Source: Pseudomonas frederiksbergensis (GTDB lineage: Bacteria > Pseudomonadota > Gammaproteobacteria > Pseudomonadales > Pseudomonadaceae). Taken from it: a DNA stretch of 64,000 nt. Shown here in pieces: positions 43,985 through 52,859 of this stretch; position 1 is the stretch's first letter; each line of letters opens with the position of its first letter. Location: positions 1 through 64,000 of the forward strand of contig NZ_JQGJ02000015.1 in the NCBI RefSeq assembly GCF_000802155.2, in the 5' to 3' direction. A program made the translations under genes and the position numbers. Under the pieces are notes generated by a model. That model was not told the DNA's origin. It saw nothing but the letters and a program-made list of their open reading frames with translations, and ran no database searches.

Positions 43985-44935
43985 TCAAACGGCAATCGAC
44001 GGCAACGGCAATCCGGTCAACGACTCCGCACTGTTGGCCTGTTCTTCCATCAACCAGTCCACGAATAACTTGATCAGAACGCCCCGGCGCTTGCGCTGGG
44101 GCAAGACCACGTAGTATCCCAACCGGGAGAGCACTGTTTCGGCGATCGGACGACACAATAGGCCCTGGGCCAATAAGTTATCCACAAGGTGCCTCCAGCC
44201 GATCGCGACGCCTTGGCCGCCGATCGCCGCCTGGATGAGCAGGGTGTAGTTGTCGAAGCGCAATTGCCCTGGCGCCGGCGGCGAGGTGATGCCCAGTTCA
44301 CGGAACACGCCGCTCCAGTCGAACCAGGCGCTGCTGTTGCCGCCGCGCAAATGCAGCAAGGGAAATTCCGAAAGGTCATGGGCAGGCAACGGCAGGGTAC
44401 GTTCGCCGAGCAACAGCGGGCTGCACACTGGAAATACTTCTTCGCTGAAAAGCCAGCGACTTTCGCCTTGCTTGAAGCGACCGTCGCCGAACAAGACAGC
44501 AACGTCTATATCGGTGCGCAGCATGTTGTGGTTGCGCTCGCTGGTCACCAGGCTCACATCTACCTGCGGATTGGCGGCATGAAACCGATGGAGCCGAGGC
44601 ATCAGCCAATAGGCGGCAAAGGCGAAGTCCGTCGCCACTTGCAGCACCTCGTGCTGGTGCTGGGCGGTGATCGCAGTCAGGCCAGCATCGATGCTTTGTA
44701 AACCGGCCTGGACTTGCTCGAAAAGGATGGTGCCGGCCTCGGTCAATTCGATGCCTCGGTAGATACGGTCAAACAACCGCGTGCCCAGCTGTTCTTCCAA
44801 CCGCTTGATCTGCTGGCTGATGGCCGGTTGCGTGGTGCCCAGCTCAATCGCGGCGGCCGTAAAGCTCTGCTGGCGAGCCGCTGATTCGAAGGCGCGGAAC
44901 AGGTCCAGCGACAAGTCACCCAAGGCATCATACAT
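43985..44935 (-). CDS. LysR-type regulator of choline-sulfate utilisation
   Basis: 316-aa LTTR. N-terminal winged HTH (LDLFRAFESAARQQSFTAAA, TTQPAISQQIKRLEEQLGTRLFDR) and a periplasmic-binding-like effector domain (VLQVATDFAFAAYWLMPRL onward). Divergent from betC with a gap of about 114 bp, the normal place for an LTTR controlling the neighbouring sulfatase and choline-binding genes. The likely inducer is choline sulfate or a product, by inference from context. Confidence 0.82.
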   Translation of the reverse strand: MYDALGDLSLDLFRAFESAARQQSFTAAAIELGTTQPAISQQIKRLEEQLGTRLFDRIYRGIELTEAGTILFEQVQAGLQSIDAGLTAITAQHQHEVLQVATDFAFAAYWLMPRLHRFHAANPQVDVSLVTSERNHNMLRTDIDVAVLFGDGRFKQGESRWLFSEEVFPVCSPLLLGERTLPLPAHDLSEFPLLHLRGGNSSAWFDWSGVFRELGITSPPAPGQLRFDNYTLLIQAAIGGQGVAIGWRHLVDNLLAQGLLCRPIAETVLSRLGYYVVLPQRKRRGVLIKLFVDWLMEEQANSAESLTGLPLPSIAV

Positions 44936-45049
44936 AAGCTGTGCTTATCCTAGTCATTGTCTTGCATGGGCTTTACCCCGAAAGGCATGGGCTACATGCT
45001 CAATCGCAGCACTATCGCATAACTGCTCACTATGGAATGCCGCGAATAC

Positions 45050-46558
45050 ATGAAGCGCAAGAACATTCTTTTCATCATGGCCGATCAAATGGCCGCGCCA
45101 ATGTTGCCGATCTATGGTCCGTCGCCCATCAAGTTGCCGAACCTGTCACGCCTGGCCGACCAGGGCGTGGTATTTGATGCCGCGTATTGCAACAGTCCGC
45201 TCTGCGCGCCGTCACGCTTCACCCTGGTGAGCGGCCAGTTGCCGAGCAAGATCGGTGCCTACGACAACGCGGCGGATTTCCCTGGAGACGTTCCGACCTA
45301 TGCCCACTACCTGCGCCGCCTCGGCTACCGTACGGCGCTGTCCGGCAAGATGCATTTTTGCGGGCCCGACCAGCTGCACGGCTACGAAGAACGCCTGACC
45401 AGTGATATTTATCCGGCCGACTACGGCTGGGCCGTGAACTGGGACGAGCCGGATGTGCGGCCGAGCTGGTATCACAATATGTCGTCGGTGTTGCAGGCCG
45501 GACCATGCGTGCGCACCAACCAGCTGGACTTCGATGAAGAGGTGGTGTTCAAGGCCCAGCAATATCTGTTCGACCACATCCGCGAGGACGGCGACCAGCC
45601 GTTTTGCCTGACGGTGTCGATGACTCACCCACACGATCCGTACACGATTCCCAAGGCGTTCTGGGATTTGTACGACGACAGCGACATCCCGTTGCCACAG
45701 ACCCCGGCGCAAACCGAACTCGACCCTCATTCCCAGCGCCTGCTCAAAGTCTATGATCTCTGGGACAAGCCGCTGCCTGTGGATAAGATTCGCGACGCCC
45801 GCCGCGCGTACTTCGGGGCATGCAGCTACATCGACAGCAACGTCGGCAAGTTGCTGCAGACTCTGGAGGACACCGGGTTGATCGATGACACCATTATTGT
45901 CTTCTCCGGCGATCATGGAGACATGCTTGGCGAAAAGGGGCTCTGGTACAAAATGCACTGGTTCGAAATGGCCGCTCGCGTCCCGTTGTTGATCAGCGCA
46001 CCGGGGCAGTTCGCCAGCGCCCGTGTTGGCGCGGCCGTGTCCACCGCTGACCTGCTGCCGACCCTGGTCGAGCTGGCCGGTGGCACGCTGGAGCCAGGTT
46101 TGCCGCTGGATGGCCGTTCGCTGGTGCCGCACCTGCAAGGGCAGGGTGGGCATGACGAAGTCTTTGGCGAGTACATGGCCGAAGGCACCATCAGCCCGTT
46201 GATGATGATTCGTCGCGGCCAGTGGAAATTCATCTACAGCGAGGATGATCCTTGTCTGTTGTTCGATGTGCGCAACGATCCCAATGAAACGGAGAACCTC
46301 AGCCAGTCTCCCGAGCACCAAGCGCTGCTGGCCGACTTCCTCGGCGAAGCGCGTGCCAAATGGGACATTCCAGCCATTCACCAACAAGTGCTCGCCAGCC
46401 AGCGCCGTCGCCGTTTTGTTGCCCAGGCGCTGACCCTGGGCAAGCTCAAGAGCTGGGATCACCAGCCGTTCGTAGACGCCAGCCAGCAGTACATGCGCAA
46501 CCACATCGACCTGGACGATCTGGAGCGCAAGGCCCGTTATCCACAACCCTGCCAATAA
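45050..46558 (+). CDS. betC: Choline-sulfatase BetC
   Basis: Hydrolyses choline-O-sulfate to choline and sulfate (502 aa, type-I sulfatase). Formylglycine motif CAPSR in NSPLCAPSRFTLVSGQ, metal residues in NILFIMADQMAAP, MTHPHDP and FSGDHGDMLGEKGLW, and a C-terminal choline-sulfatase extension (IHQQVLASQRRRRFVAQAL). No signal peptide, so cytoplasmic. ATG 45050 gives the usual MKRKNILF start; an upstream ATG at 45032 would add six residues. First gene of the unit with the choline-binding protein 23 bp downstream. Confidence 0.93.
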   Translation: MKRKNILFIMADQMAAPMLPIYGPSPIKLPNLSRLADQGVVFDAAYCNSPLCAPSRFTLVSGQLPSKIGAYDNAADFPGDVPTYAHYLRRLGYRTALSGKMHFCGPDQLHGYEERLTSDIYPADYGWAVNWDEPDVRPSWYHNMSSVLQAGPCVRTNQLDFDEEVVFKAQQYLFDHIREDGDQPFCLTVSMTHPHDPYTIPKAFWDLYDDSDIPLPQTPAQTELDPHSQRLLKVYDLWDKPLPVDKIRDARRAYFGACSYIDSNVGKLLQTLEDTGLIDDTIIVFSGDHGDMLGEKGLWYKMHWFEMAARVPLLISAPGQFASARVGAAVSTADLLPTLVELAGGTLEPGLPLDGRSLVPHLQGQGGHDEVFGEYMAEGTISPLMMIRRGQWKFIYSEDDPCLLFDVRNDPNETENLSQSPEHQALLADFLGEARAKWDIPAIHQQVLASQRRRRFVAQALTLGKLKSWDHQPFVDASQQYMRNHIDLDDLERKARYPQPCQ

Positions 46559-46581
46559 ACCAATAACGTAAGGGGAAGCAC

Positions 46582-47502
46582 ATGCAAAAGTTATCCACAG
46601 CACTGGCCGCCGGGCTGTTGGCGTTGAGCAGTGTGTCGGCGTGGGCCGAGCAAAGTTGCGAGACGGTGAAGATGGCTGATCCGGGCTGGAGCGATATTGC
46701 CGCCACCAATGCCATTACGGGTTTCCTGCTGGAGGGCATGGGCTACAAGGCCAAGGTCGACACCCTCGCGGTGCCGATCACCTTCGGTGGCCTCAAGGAT
46801 GGCCAGGTGGATGTGTTTCTGGGTAACTGGATGCCGGCGCAGCAAGGTTTCTATGACAAGTTCGTGGCCAATGGCGACGTCACGCAACTGGCCAAGAACC
46901 TGGACGGCACCGAATTCACCCTGGCTGTTCCCGATTATGTCTGGGATGCGGGCGTGCATAACTTTGCCGACCTGAACAAATTCGCGGACAAGTTCGACAA
47001 GAAAATCTACGGCATCGGGTCCGGCGCTCCGGCCAACCTCTCCCTTAAGGAAATCATCAAGACCAACGATTTCGGCATGGGCGAGTGGAAGCTGGTGGAG
47101 TCGAGCGAGCAGGCGATGCTGGCGGAGGTCTCCCGGGCGGTGAAAAAACAGAAGTTCGTGACGTTCCTCGGCTGGACACCGCACCCGATGAACGTGCAAT
47201 TGAAGATGCACTACCTCAAGGGCGGCGAGAAATATTTCGGTGACACCGGCAGCGTGTACACGCTGACACGCAAAGGTTATGCACAGGCCTGCCCGAACGT
47301 GGGCAAGCTGCTGACCAACCTGAGCTTCACCCAGGAAATGGAAAACAGCATCATGGCTGAGGTGGTGAACAAGAAAGTCAGCAACGCCGAAGCGGCCAAG
47401 GCTTGGATCAAGGCCAACCCGGCCGTTCTGGATAAATGGCTCGATGGCGTGAAAACTCTGGATGGCAAGGATGCGCTGGCGGCGGTGAAGGCCAAGCTCT
47501 GA
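46582..47502 (+). CDS. choX: Choline ABC transporter substrate-binding protein (ChoX/BetX-like)
   Basis: 306-aa periplasmic protein of the OpuAC/ChoX family. Signal peptide MQKLSTALAAGLLALSSVSAWAE, then CETVKMADPGWSDIAATNAI with ligand-cage aromatics (PGW, VFLGNWMP, YVWDAG, LGWTPHP). Four aromatic residues cage the trimethylammonium group in this family. No permease or ATPase gene is adjacent, so it must use a transporter encoded elsewhere (as BetX does with Cbc components in pseudomonads). Ligand is choline, possibly choline sulfate by context. Confidence 0.88.
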   Translation: MQKLSTALAAGLLALSSVSAWAEQSCETVKMADPGWSDIAATNAITGFLLEGMGYKAKVDTLAVPITFGGLKDGQVDVFLGNWMPAQQGFYDKFVANGDVTQLAKNLDGTEFTLAVPDYVWDAGVHNFADLNKFADKFDKKIYGIGSGAPANLSLKEIIKTNDFGMGEWKLVESSEQAMLAEVSRAVKKQKFVTFLGWTPHPMNVQLKMHYLKGGEKYFGDTGSVYTLTRKGYAQACPNVGKLLTNLSFTQEMENSIMAEVVNKKVSNAEAAKAWIKANPAVLDKWLDGVKTLDGKDALAAVKAKL

Positions 47503-47520
47503 CAGCTGCGCCGGGCTCTT

Positions 47521-47612
47521 GTGGCGAGGGAACTTGCTCCCGCTCGGTCGCGCAGCGGCCGCAGAATCAGGGCCTGCTGCGCAGTCCAGCGGGAGCAAGC
47601 TCCCTCGCCACG
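47521..47612. repeat. REP inverted pair
   Basis: GTGGCGAGGGAACTTGCTCCCGC (47521-47543) faces its near reverse complement (47590-47612) across a spacer with a GCAG-rich inner hairpin. It lies between choX and the SulP gene. Confidence 0.75.
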
Positions 47613-47658
47613 TTGGTTCACCTGATACTCTTGCGCCAAACCCCATCCTTGAGGCCCC

Positions 47659-49227
47659 ATGGCAATCCCCACGCGCCATTCACTCTTTCCCTTCCTGAGT
47701 TGGCTGCCCCGGCAGACCCGCGCCAGCGTTGGCCGTGACCTGATCGTCGGCCTCAGCGGCGCGATCCTGGCGCTGCCGCAGTCCATTGCCTACGCCCTGA
47801 TTGCCGGACTTCCGCCCGAGTACGGACTATACGCGGCGATTGTGCCGGTGTTGATCGCCTGCCTGTGGGGCTCGTCGTGGCATTTGATCTGCGGTCCTAC
47901 GGCCGCGATTTCCATCGTCCTGTACGCCACCGTCAGTCCCTTGGCCGTGCCTGCGACCCAGGACTACATCACGCTGATCCTGCTGCTGACAGTATTGGCC
48001 GGTATTTTCCAGTGGTTGCTCGGGTTGCTGCGGTTCGGTGCGCTGGTCAATTTCGTCTCACATTCGGTGGTGCTGGGTTTCACCCTGGGCGCGGCGGTGG
48101 TCATTGCCCTGGGGCAACTGCCGAACCTGCTGGGCCTGGACCTGCCGAATGAAGCCACCGCGTTGAAAAGCCTGCTGATGCTCGCCGGCCATATCGGGGC
48201 TGTGGATAAACCTTCGCTGCTGCTGGGTTTGGGGACGCTGGTACTGGGCATCGTGCTCAAACGCTTGCTGCCGCGCTGGCCAAGCCTGTTGATAACTTTG
48301 GGCATCAGCAGCCTGGTGGCCTGGGCCTGGCCCGCGATGTTCGGGCATGTGGCGTTGGTCAGCGCCTTTGTCGGGCGCCTGCCGCCATTCACACCGCTGC
48401 CACTGGATTTGGATCTGATCCTGCGCCTGCTGCCCGGTGCCGTTGCAGTGGGCATGCTGGGGCTGGTGACCAGCCTCTCCATTGCGCGCTCGCTGTCGGT
48501 CCGCTCCGGGCAGTTGCTCGATGCGAACCAGGAAGTCAGGGCGCAGGGACTTTCGAATATCGTTGGAGGATTTTTCGCCGGGTCGTTGTCAGCCGGTTCC
48601 TTCACCCGTTCCGGCCTCAGCTATGAGGCAGGTGCTTGCTCGCCCCTGGCCGGGGTGTTCTCGGCGCTGTGGGTGGCATTGTTTGCCGTGGCCGGCGCGA
48701 AGCTCATCGCGCACATTCCCATTCCGGCCATGGCGGGCAGTATCCTGCTGATCGCCTGGGGCCTGGTGGACCATCGGGGCATTCGGGCGTTGTACCGGGT
48801 GAGTCGCTCCGAATTCCTGGTCATGGGCCTGACCTGCCTGGCCACGCTGCTGTTGGAACTGCAGACCGCCATCTATGCCGGCGTACTCGCTTCGCTGTTT
48901 TTCTACCTCAAGCGCACCTCCCAGCCGCGGGTTCACCATAGCCGCGAGGGCGAAGCGGACATCCTGCGGGTGGGCGGCTCGATCTTTTTCGGCGCCAGTC
49001 ATTATTTGCAAGTGCGTTTGCAGCGGATGCAGGCACAGCGGGTGGTGATCGACGCCCAGCAGATCAACTTCATCGATTATTCCGGGGTGGAAATGCTCCA
49101 CCAGGAAGCCCGGCGATTGCGCAGCCAGGGGCGTAGCCTGACCTTGCGCAGGGCAAGGCCGCAGGTGGTGGAGGAGTTATTGAAGTTGGAGGGCGCGCAG
49201 AAGTGCCCGATTCACTTCGAAGACTAG
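47659..49227 (+). CDS. SulP-family anion (sulfate) transporter
   Basis: 522-aa permease. About 11-12 helices with the family opening DLIVGLSGAILALPQSIAYALIAGLPPEYGLY, GPTAAISIVLYA, and SAGSFTRSGLSYEAGA, then a cytoplasmic STAS domain (about 430-522, RVGGSIFFGASHYLQVRL, VIDAQQINFIDYSGVEML). Sulfate is the default substrate, but SulP proteins also carry bicarbonate or dicarboxylates. Its place after betC suggests handling of released sulfate; that is inference. Confidence 0.83.
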   Translation: MAIPTRHSLFPFLSWLPRQTRASVGRDLIVGLSGAILALPQSIAYALIAGLPPEYGLYAAIVPVLIACLWGSSWHLICGPTAAISIVLYATVSPLAVPATQDYITLILLLTVLAGIFQWLLGLLRFGALVNFVSHSVVLGFTLGAAVVIALGQLPNLLGLDLPNEATALKSLLMLAGHIGAVDKPSLLLGLGTLVLGIVLKRLLPRWPSLLITLGISSLVAWAWPAMFGHVALVSAFVGRLPPFTPLPLDLDLILRLLPGAVAVGMLGLVTSLSIARSLSVRSGQLLDANQEVRAQGLSNIVGGFFAGSLSAGSFTRSGLSYEAGACSPLAGVFSALWVALFAVAGAKLIAHIPIPAMAGSILLIAWGLVDHRGIRALYRVSRSEFLVMGLTCLATLLLELQTAIYAGVLASLFFYLKRTSQPRVHHSREGEADILRVGGSIFFGASHYLQVRLQRMQAQRVVIDAQQINFIDYSGVEMLHQEARRLRSQGRSLTLRRARPQVVEELLKLEGAQKCPIHFED

Positions 49228-49256
49228 GGCTCAAGGCAGGCATCCCTCGCCACAGT

Positions 49257-50078
49257 TCACAGCGCCAGCTGGCGGCGCAGTTCGGCCAGCACCGGCGCGG
49301 TATCCGGGCGTACTCCGCGCCACAGGAAGAACGCTTCGCCCGCCTGCTCGGCGAGCATGCCCAGGCCATCCATCGCCACCGCCGCGCCGTGTTCCCGGGC
49401 CCAACGGCAGAATGAAGTCGGCTCCTTGCCGTACATCATGTCGTAGCAAAAGGTCTTGCCCGGCTCGATCAGGCTTGCGGCAATCGGCGGGACATCGCCT
49501 GACAAGCTGGCGGACGTGGCGTTGATGATCAGGTCCACCGGCTCTTTCAACCAATCGAAACCACTGGCCGAGACCGGGCCCAGGTCGGCGAACAGCTCCG
49601 CCAGCAGCTCGGCCTTTTCTACCGTTCGATTGGCGATGATCACCGAAGCCGGCGCCTCGGCCAGCAGCGGTTCCAAGGCGCCGCGCACCGCGCCGCCGGC
49701 CCCGAGCAAGAGGATGCGCTTGCCCTTGAGGCTGAACCCGGCGTTGACGGTCAGGTCCCGCACCAGCCCCGCGCCGTCGGTGTTGTCGCCCAGGAGGCGG
49801 CCGTCGGCCAGTTTACTCAAAGTGTTGACCGCGCCGGCTCGCTGAGCCCGCTCGGTCAACTGATCAGCCAAGCGGAAAGCATCTTCCTTGAACGGCACGG
49901 TGACGTTCGCCCCACGGCCATCGCGGAAAAATCCCTTCGCGCAACCGGCAAAATCCTCCAAAGGGGCGAGCAACGTGCTGTAGTCCAATGCCTGGCCGGT
50001 CTGCTCGGCAAACAGGCGATGGATCAACGGCGACTTGCTGTGGCCGATCGGGTTACCCATTACAACGTAGCGGTCCAT
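49257..50078 (-). CDS. aroE: Shikimate dehydrogenase AroE
   Basis: NADPH-dependent reduction of 3-dehydroshikimate (273 aa). Substrate motif VMGNPIGHSKSPLIHRLFAE, catalytic Lys in ANVTVPFKEDAF, cofactor loop LLLGAGGAVRGALEPLL, NRT in IIANRTVEKAEL, and INATSASLSG. Full length. Upstream of it (13 bp) lies hemF on the same strand, so both are probably one operon. Confidence 0.94.
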   Translation of the reverse strand: MDRYVVMGNPIGHSKSPLIHRLFAEQTGQALDYSTLLAPLEDFAGCAKGFFRDGRGANVTVPFKEDAFRLADQLTERAQRAGAVNTLSKLADGRLLGDNTDGAGLVRDLTVNAGFSLKGKRILLLGAGGAVRGALEPLLAEAPASVIIANRTVEKAELLAELFADLGPVSASGFDWLKEPVDLIINATSASLSGDVPPIAASLIEPGKTFCYDMMYGKEPTSFCRWAREHGAAVAMDGLGMLAEQAGEAFFLWRGVRPDTAPVLAELRRQLAL

Positions 50079-50091
50079 GGATAATCCCCGT

Positions 50092-51006
50092 TCAGGCCGT
50101 TGCCAGCCAATCGCGATCCTGCAGGAAATAGTCGGTCAACCGCGCCTCTTCGCTGCCCGGCTCGGCTTTCCAGTCATAGCTCCAGCGCACTTGGGGCGGC
50201 AGGGACATCAGGATCGATTCGGTACGCCCGCCCGATTGCAGGCCGAACAGCGTGCCACGGTCATAGACCAGGTTGAATTCCACGTAGCGTCCACGGCGGA
50301 ACTCCTGGAATTCCCGTTGCTTGGCCGTGAACGGGTCGTGCTTGCGACGACGCACGATAGGCAGGTAGGCATCGATGTAGGCATCGCCGATGGCGCGCAT
50401 GAAGGCGAAGCTGGTGTCGAAATCCCACGCGTTCAGGTCATCGAAAAACAGGCCGCCGATGCCTCGGGGCTCGTTGCGATGCTTGATGTGGAAATAGCTG
50501 TCGCACCAGGCCTTGTAGCGCGGATAGACATCCGGGCCGAACGGCTCGCAGGCTTGCTGGGCGATGCGGTGCCAATGCACGCAATCTTCTTCCACGCCGT
50601 AATAAGGCGTCAGGTCGAAGCCGCCGCCAAACCACCACACCGGCTCTTCGCCTTCTTTTTCGGCGATGAAAAAGCGCACGTTGGCGTGGGACGTTGGTAC
50701 GTGGGGGTTGTGCGGGTGGATCACCAGCGAAACGCCCAGGGCTTCAAAGCCGCGCCCGGCCAATTCCGGTCGATGGGCGCTGGCCGAGGGTGGGAGACCG
50801 CTGCCAAAAACGTGGGAAAAGTTGACGCCACCCTTTTCGATCACCGTGCCGTTTTCGATCACTCGCGTGCGACCGCCACCGCCGGCGGGCCGGGTCCAGG
50901 CGTCCTCGACGAAACGAGTGCCGCCGTCCTCGGCTTCCAGGGCTGCGCAAATGCGGTCTTGCAGGTCCAGCAGATAGGCTTTCACGGCCTCGGTGCGAGT
51001 AGTCAT
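50092..51006 (-). CDS. hemF: Oxygen-dependent coproporphyrinogen-III oxidase HemF
   Basis: Haem synthesis: oxidative decarboxylation of coproporphyrinogen III (304 aa). Diagnostic sequence ENGTVIEKGGVNFSHVFG, VSLVIHPHNPHVPTSHANVRFF, WWFGGGFDLTPYYGVEEDCVHWH and RGIGGLFFDDL. Start ATG ending at 51006 gives MTTRTEAVKAYL; the open frame continues upstream without similarity. First gene of hemF-aroE, divergent from qor. Confidence 0.95.
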   Translation of the reverse strand: MTTRTEAVKAYLLDLQDRICAALEAEDGGTRFVEDAWTRPAGGGGRTRVIENGTVIEKGGVNFSHVFGSGLPPSASAHRPELAGRGFEALGVSLVIHPHNPHVPTSHANVRFFIAEKEGEEPVWWFGGGFDLTPYYGVEEDCVHWHRIAQQACEPFGPDVYPRYKAWCDSYFHIKHRNEPRGIGGLFFDDLNAWDFDTSFAFMRAIGDAYIDAYLPIVRRRKHDPFTAKQREFQEFRRGRYVEFNLVYDRGTLFGLQSGGRTESILMSLPPQVRWSYDWKAEPGSEEARLTDYFLQDRDWLATA

Positions 51007-51169
51007 GACATCACCTTGATCAGGGCTACGCTGCGCGGCATACACAGGCCGCCGGCAAAATGGGCGCACAGGATAACACCGCATCCGCCCACACCACAGT
51101 TGACGAAGATCAAGCTTAGGAGTCCGATAGCAGGCTTGGTAAAAGTCCCACGATAAGGAGAAAGTGAAG

Positions 51170-52147
51170 ATGGCTAAACGCATCCAGTTCAGCGCCCACG
51201 GTGGACCCGAAGTGCTCGAGTACGTGGAATACCAGCCGGGCGAGCCCGGTCCGCAACAGGTCCGCGTCAGCAACAAGGCGATCGGCCTGAACTTCATCGA
51301 CACCTATTACCGCAGTGGTCTTTATCCACCACCGGCCCTGCCGTCGGGGCTTGGCGCCGAAGGTGCGGGTGTGGTCGAAGCCGTTGGTTCGCAGGTCACG
51401 CGTTTCAAGGTCGGCGACCGCGTGGCCTATGGCAGTGGACCGCTAGGGGCATACAGCGATGTGCACGTGCTGCCCGAAGCCAACTTGGTTCACTTGCCCG
51501 AAGCCATCAGCTTCGAACAAGCCGCCGGGGTAATGCTCAAGGGCCTGACCGTGCAATACCTGCTGCGCCAGACCTACGAGCTCAAGGGCGGCGAAACCAT
51601 CCTGTTCCACGCCGCTGCGGGTGGCGTGGGCTCGTTGGCTTGCCAGTGGGCCAAGGCCTTGGGCGTGAAGCTGATCGGCACCGTCAGCTCGGCGGAAAAA
51701 GCCGCCATCGCCAAATCCCACGGCGCCTGGGAAGTCATCGACTACAGCAAGGAAAACGTCGCACAGCGCGTGTTGGAATTGACTGACGGCAAGAAAGTCC
51801 CGGTGGTGTACGACGGCGTCGGCAAGGACACTTGGCTGACGTCTTTGGATTGCGCGGCGCCCCGTGGCCTGGTGGTGAGCTTCGGCAATGCCTCCGGTGC
51901 GGTGGATGGCGTAAACCTGGGCATTCTTTCGGCCAAGGGCTCGCTGTACGTCACCCGTCCGACCCTGGCGACCTACGCCAACAACGCCGAAAACCTGCAG
52001 CGCATGGCCGATGAACTGTTCGGGATGATCGCCAGCGGCAAGCTTACGGTGGACATCAACCAGCGATTCCCGCTAGCTGAGGCGGCCAAGGCGCACACCG
52101 AGTTGTCGGCGCGGCGGACGACGGGGTCGACCATCCTGTTGCCTTGA
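51170..52147 (+). CDS. qor: NADPH:quinone reductase Qor
   Basis: 325-aa zeta-crystallin-type medium-chain reductase (MDR, no zinc site). GroES-like half with IGLNFIDTYYRSGLYPPPALPSGLGAEGAGVV; Rossmann half with FHAAAGGVGSLACQWAKALG. TAAGGAG at 51154-51160 favours ATG 51170 over a GTG at 51164. Divergent from hemF. Confidence 0.9.
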   Translation: MAKRIQFSAHGGPEVLEYVEYQPGEPGPQQVRVSNKAIGLNFIDTYYRSGLYPPPALPSGLGAEGAGVVEAVGSQVTRFKVGDRVAYGSGPLGAYSDVHVLPEANLVHLPEAISFEQAAGVMLKGLTVQYLLRQTYELKGGETILFHAAAGGVGSLACQWAKALGVKLIGTVSSAEKAAIAKSHGAWEVIDYSKENVAQRVLELTDGKKVPVVYDGVGKDTWLTSLDCAAPRGLVVSFGNASGAVDGVNLGILSAKGSLYVTRPTLATYANNAENLQRMADELFGMIASGKLTVDINQRFPLAEAAKAHTELSARRTTGSTILLP

Positions 52148-52167
52148 TTCAAAGGCTGCCAAAGAAC

Positions 52168-52220
52168 CTGTGGGAGTGGTTCATCGTTTTCCCTAAGTGA
52201 ACAGCATGAAACTCCCACAG
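52168..52220. repeat. Degenerate REP-like inverted repeat
   Basis: CTGTGGGAGT (52168-52177) and its exact complement ACTCCCACAG (52211-52220) bracket 33 bp between the convergent qor and tsaC genes. Confidence 0.5.
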
Positions 52221-52241
52221 TGGGTTGTGCACCGGTCAAAG

Positions 52242-52799
52242 TCAGTCCGGGCGCACTACCTTGCCCGTCGCCAGATCACGAATCACGCTCGGGTTCTTGC
52301 GTCCGCCCAGGTTGCCGCCCAGGACCAGATCGAGCTGGCCGCGGAAATACTGTTCGACGCGAATCCGCGTGCGCGCCGCCGGCCGGCCTTGTGGGTTGGC
52401 TGAGGTGGACACCAGCGGGCCGACCAACGAGCACAAATCACGAACGATTGGATGATCGCTGACCCGTAGCGCGACGGTGTCGTGCACGCCAGTGATCCAC
52501 TCCGGCAGCAGGTTCTGGTGCGGCACCAGCCAGGTGTTGGGTCCTGGCCAGGTGCTGGCCATGCGGTCCATCCAGGTTTCGGGGAAATCCTCGAACAAAA
52601 AATCGAACTGGCGAATGTTGTCAGCCACGAGTATCAGGCCCTTGTCGGGCCGTCGGGACTTGATCGCCAGTAGACGCTCCACCGCATCTTCGTTCCACGG
52701 ATCGCAACCCAGGCCCCAGACCGCTTCGGTTGGATAGGCAATCACCGCCCCGGCGCGAATTTCTCGCGCGGCTTGTTGCACACGCCAACTGTTGACCAT
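52242..52799 (-). CDS. tsaC: Threonylcarbamoyl-AMP synthase TsaC (YrdC)
   Basis: First step of tRNA t6A37 synthesis, making threonylcarbamoyl-AMP (185 aa). YrdC fold: AGAVIAYPTEAVWGLGCDP, IKSRRPDKGLILVA, WPGPNTWLVP, VALRVSDHPI and PLVSTSANPQGRPA. The ATG ending at 52799 (MVNSWRVQQAA) has an upstream GGAG. No C-terminal Sua5 domain, so the short TsaC type. Just downstream of dprA on the same strand. Confidence 0.92.
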   Translation of the reverse strand: MVNSWRVQQAAREIRAGAVIAYPTEAVWGLGCDPWNEDAVERLLAIKSRRPDKGLILVADNIRQFDFLFEDFPETWMDRMASTWPGPNTWLVPHQNLLPEWITGVHDTVALRVSDHPIVRDLCSLVGPLVSTSANPQGRPAARTRIRVEQYFRGQLDLVLGGNLGGRKNPSVIRDLATGKVVRPD

Positions 52800-52859
52800 C
52801 AAACATTCTCCGCAACGCAATTAAGGCTGTGGGCAGTTTACCGATCTTCCCCATAAAAC

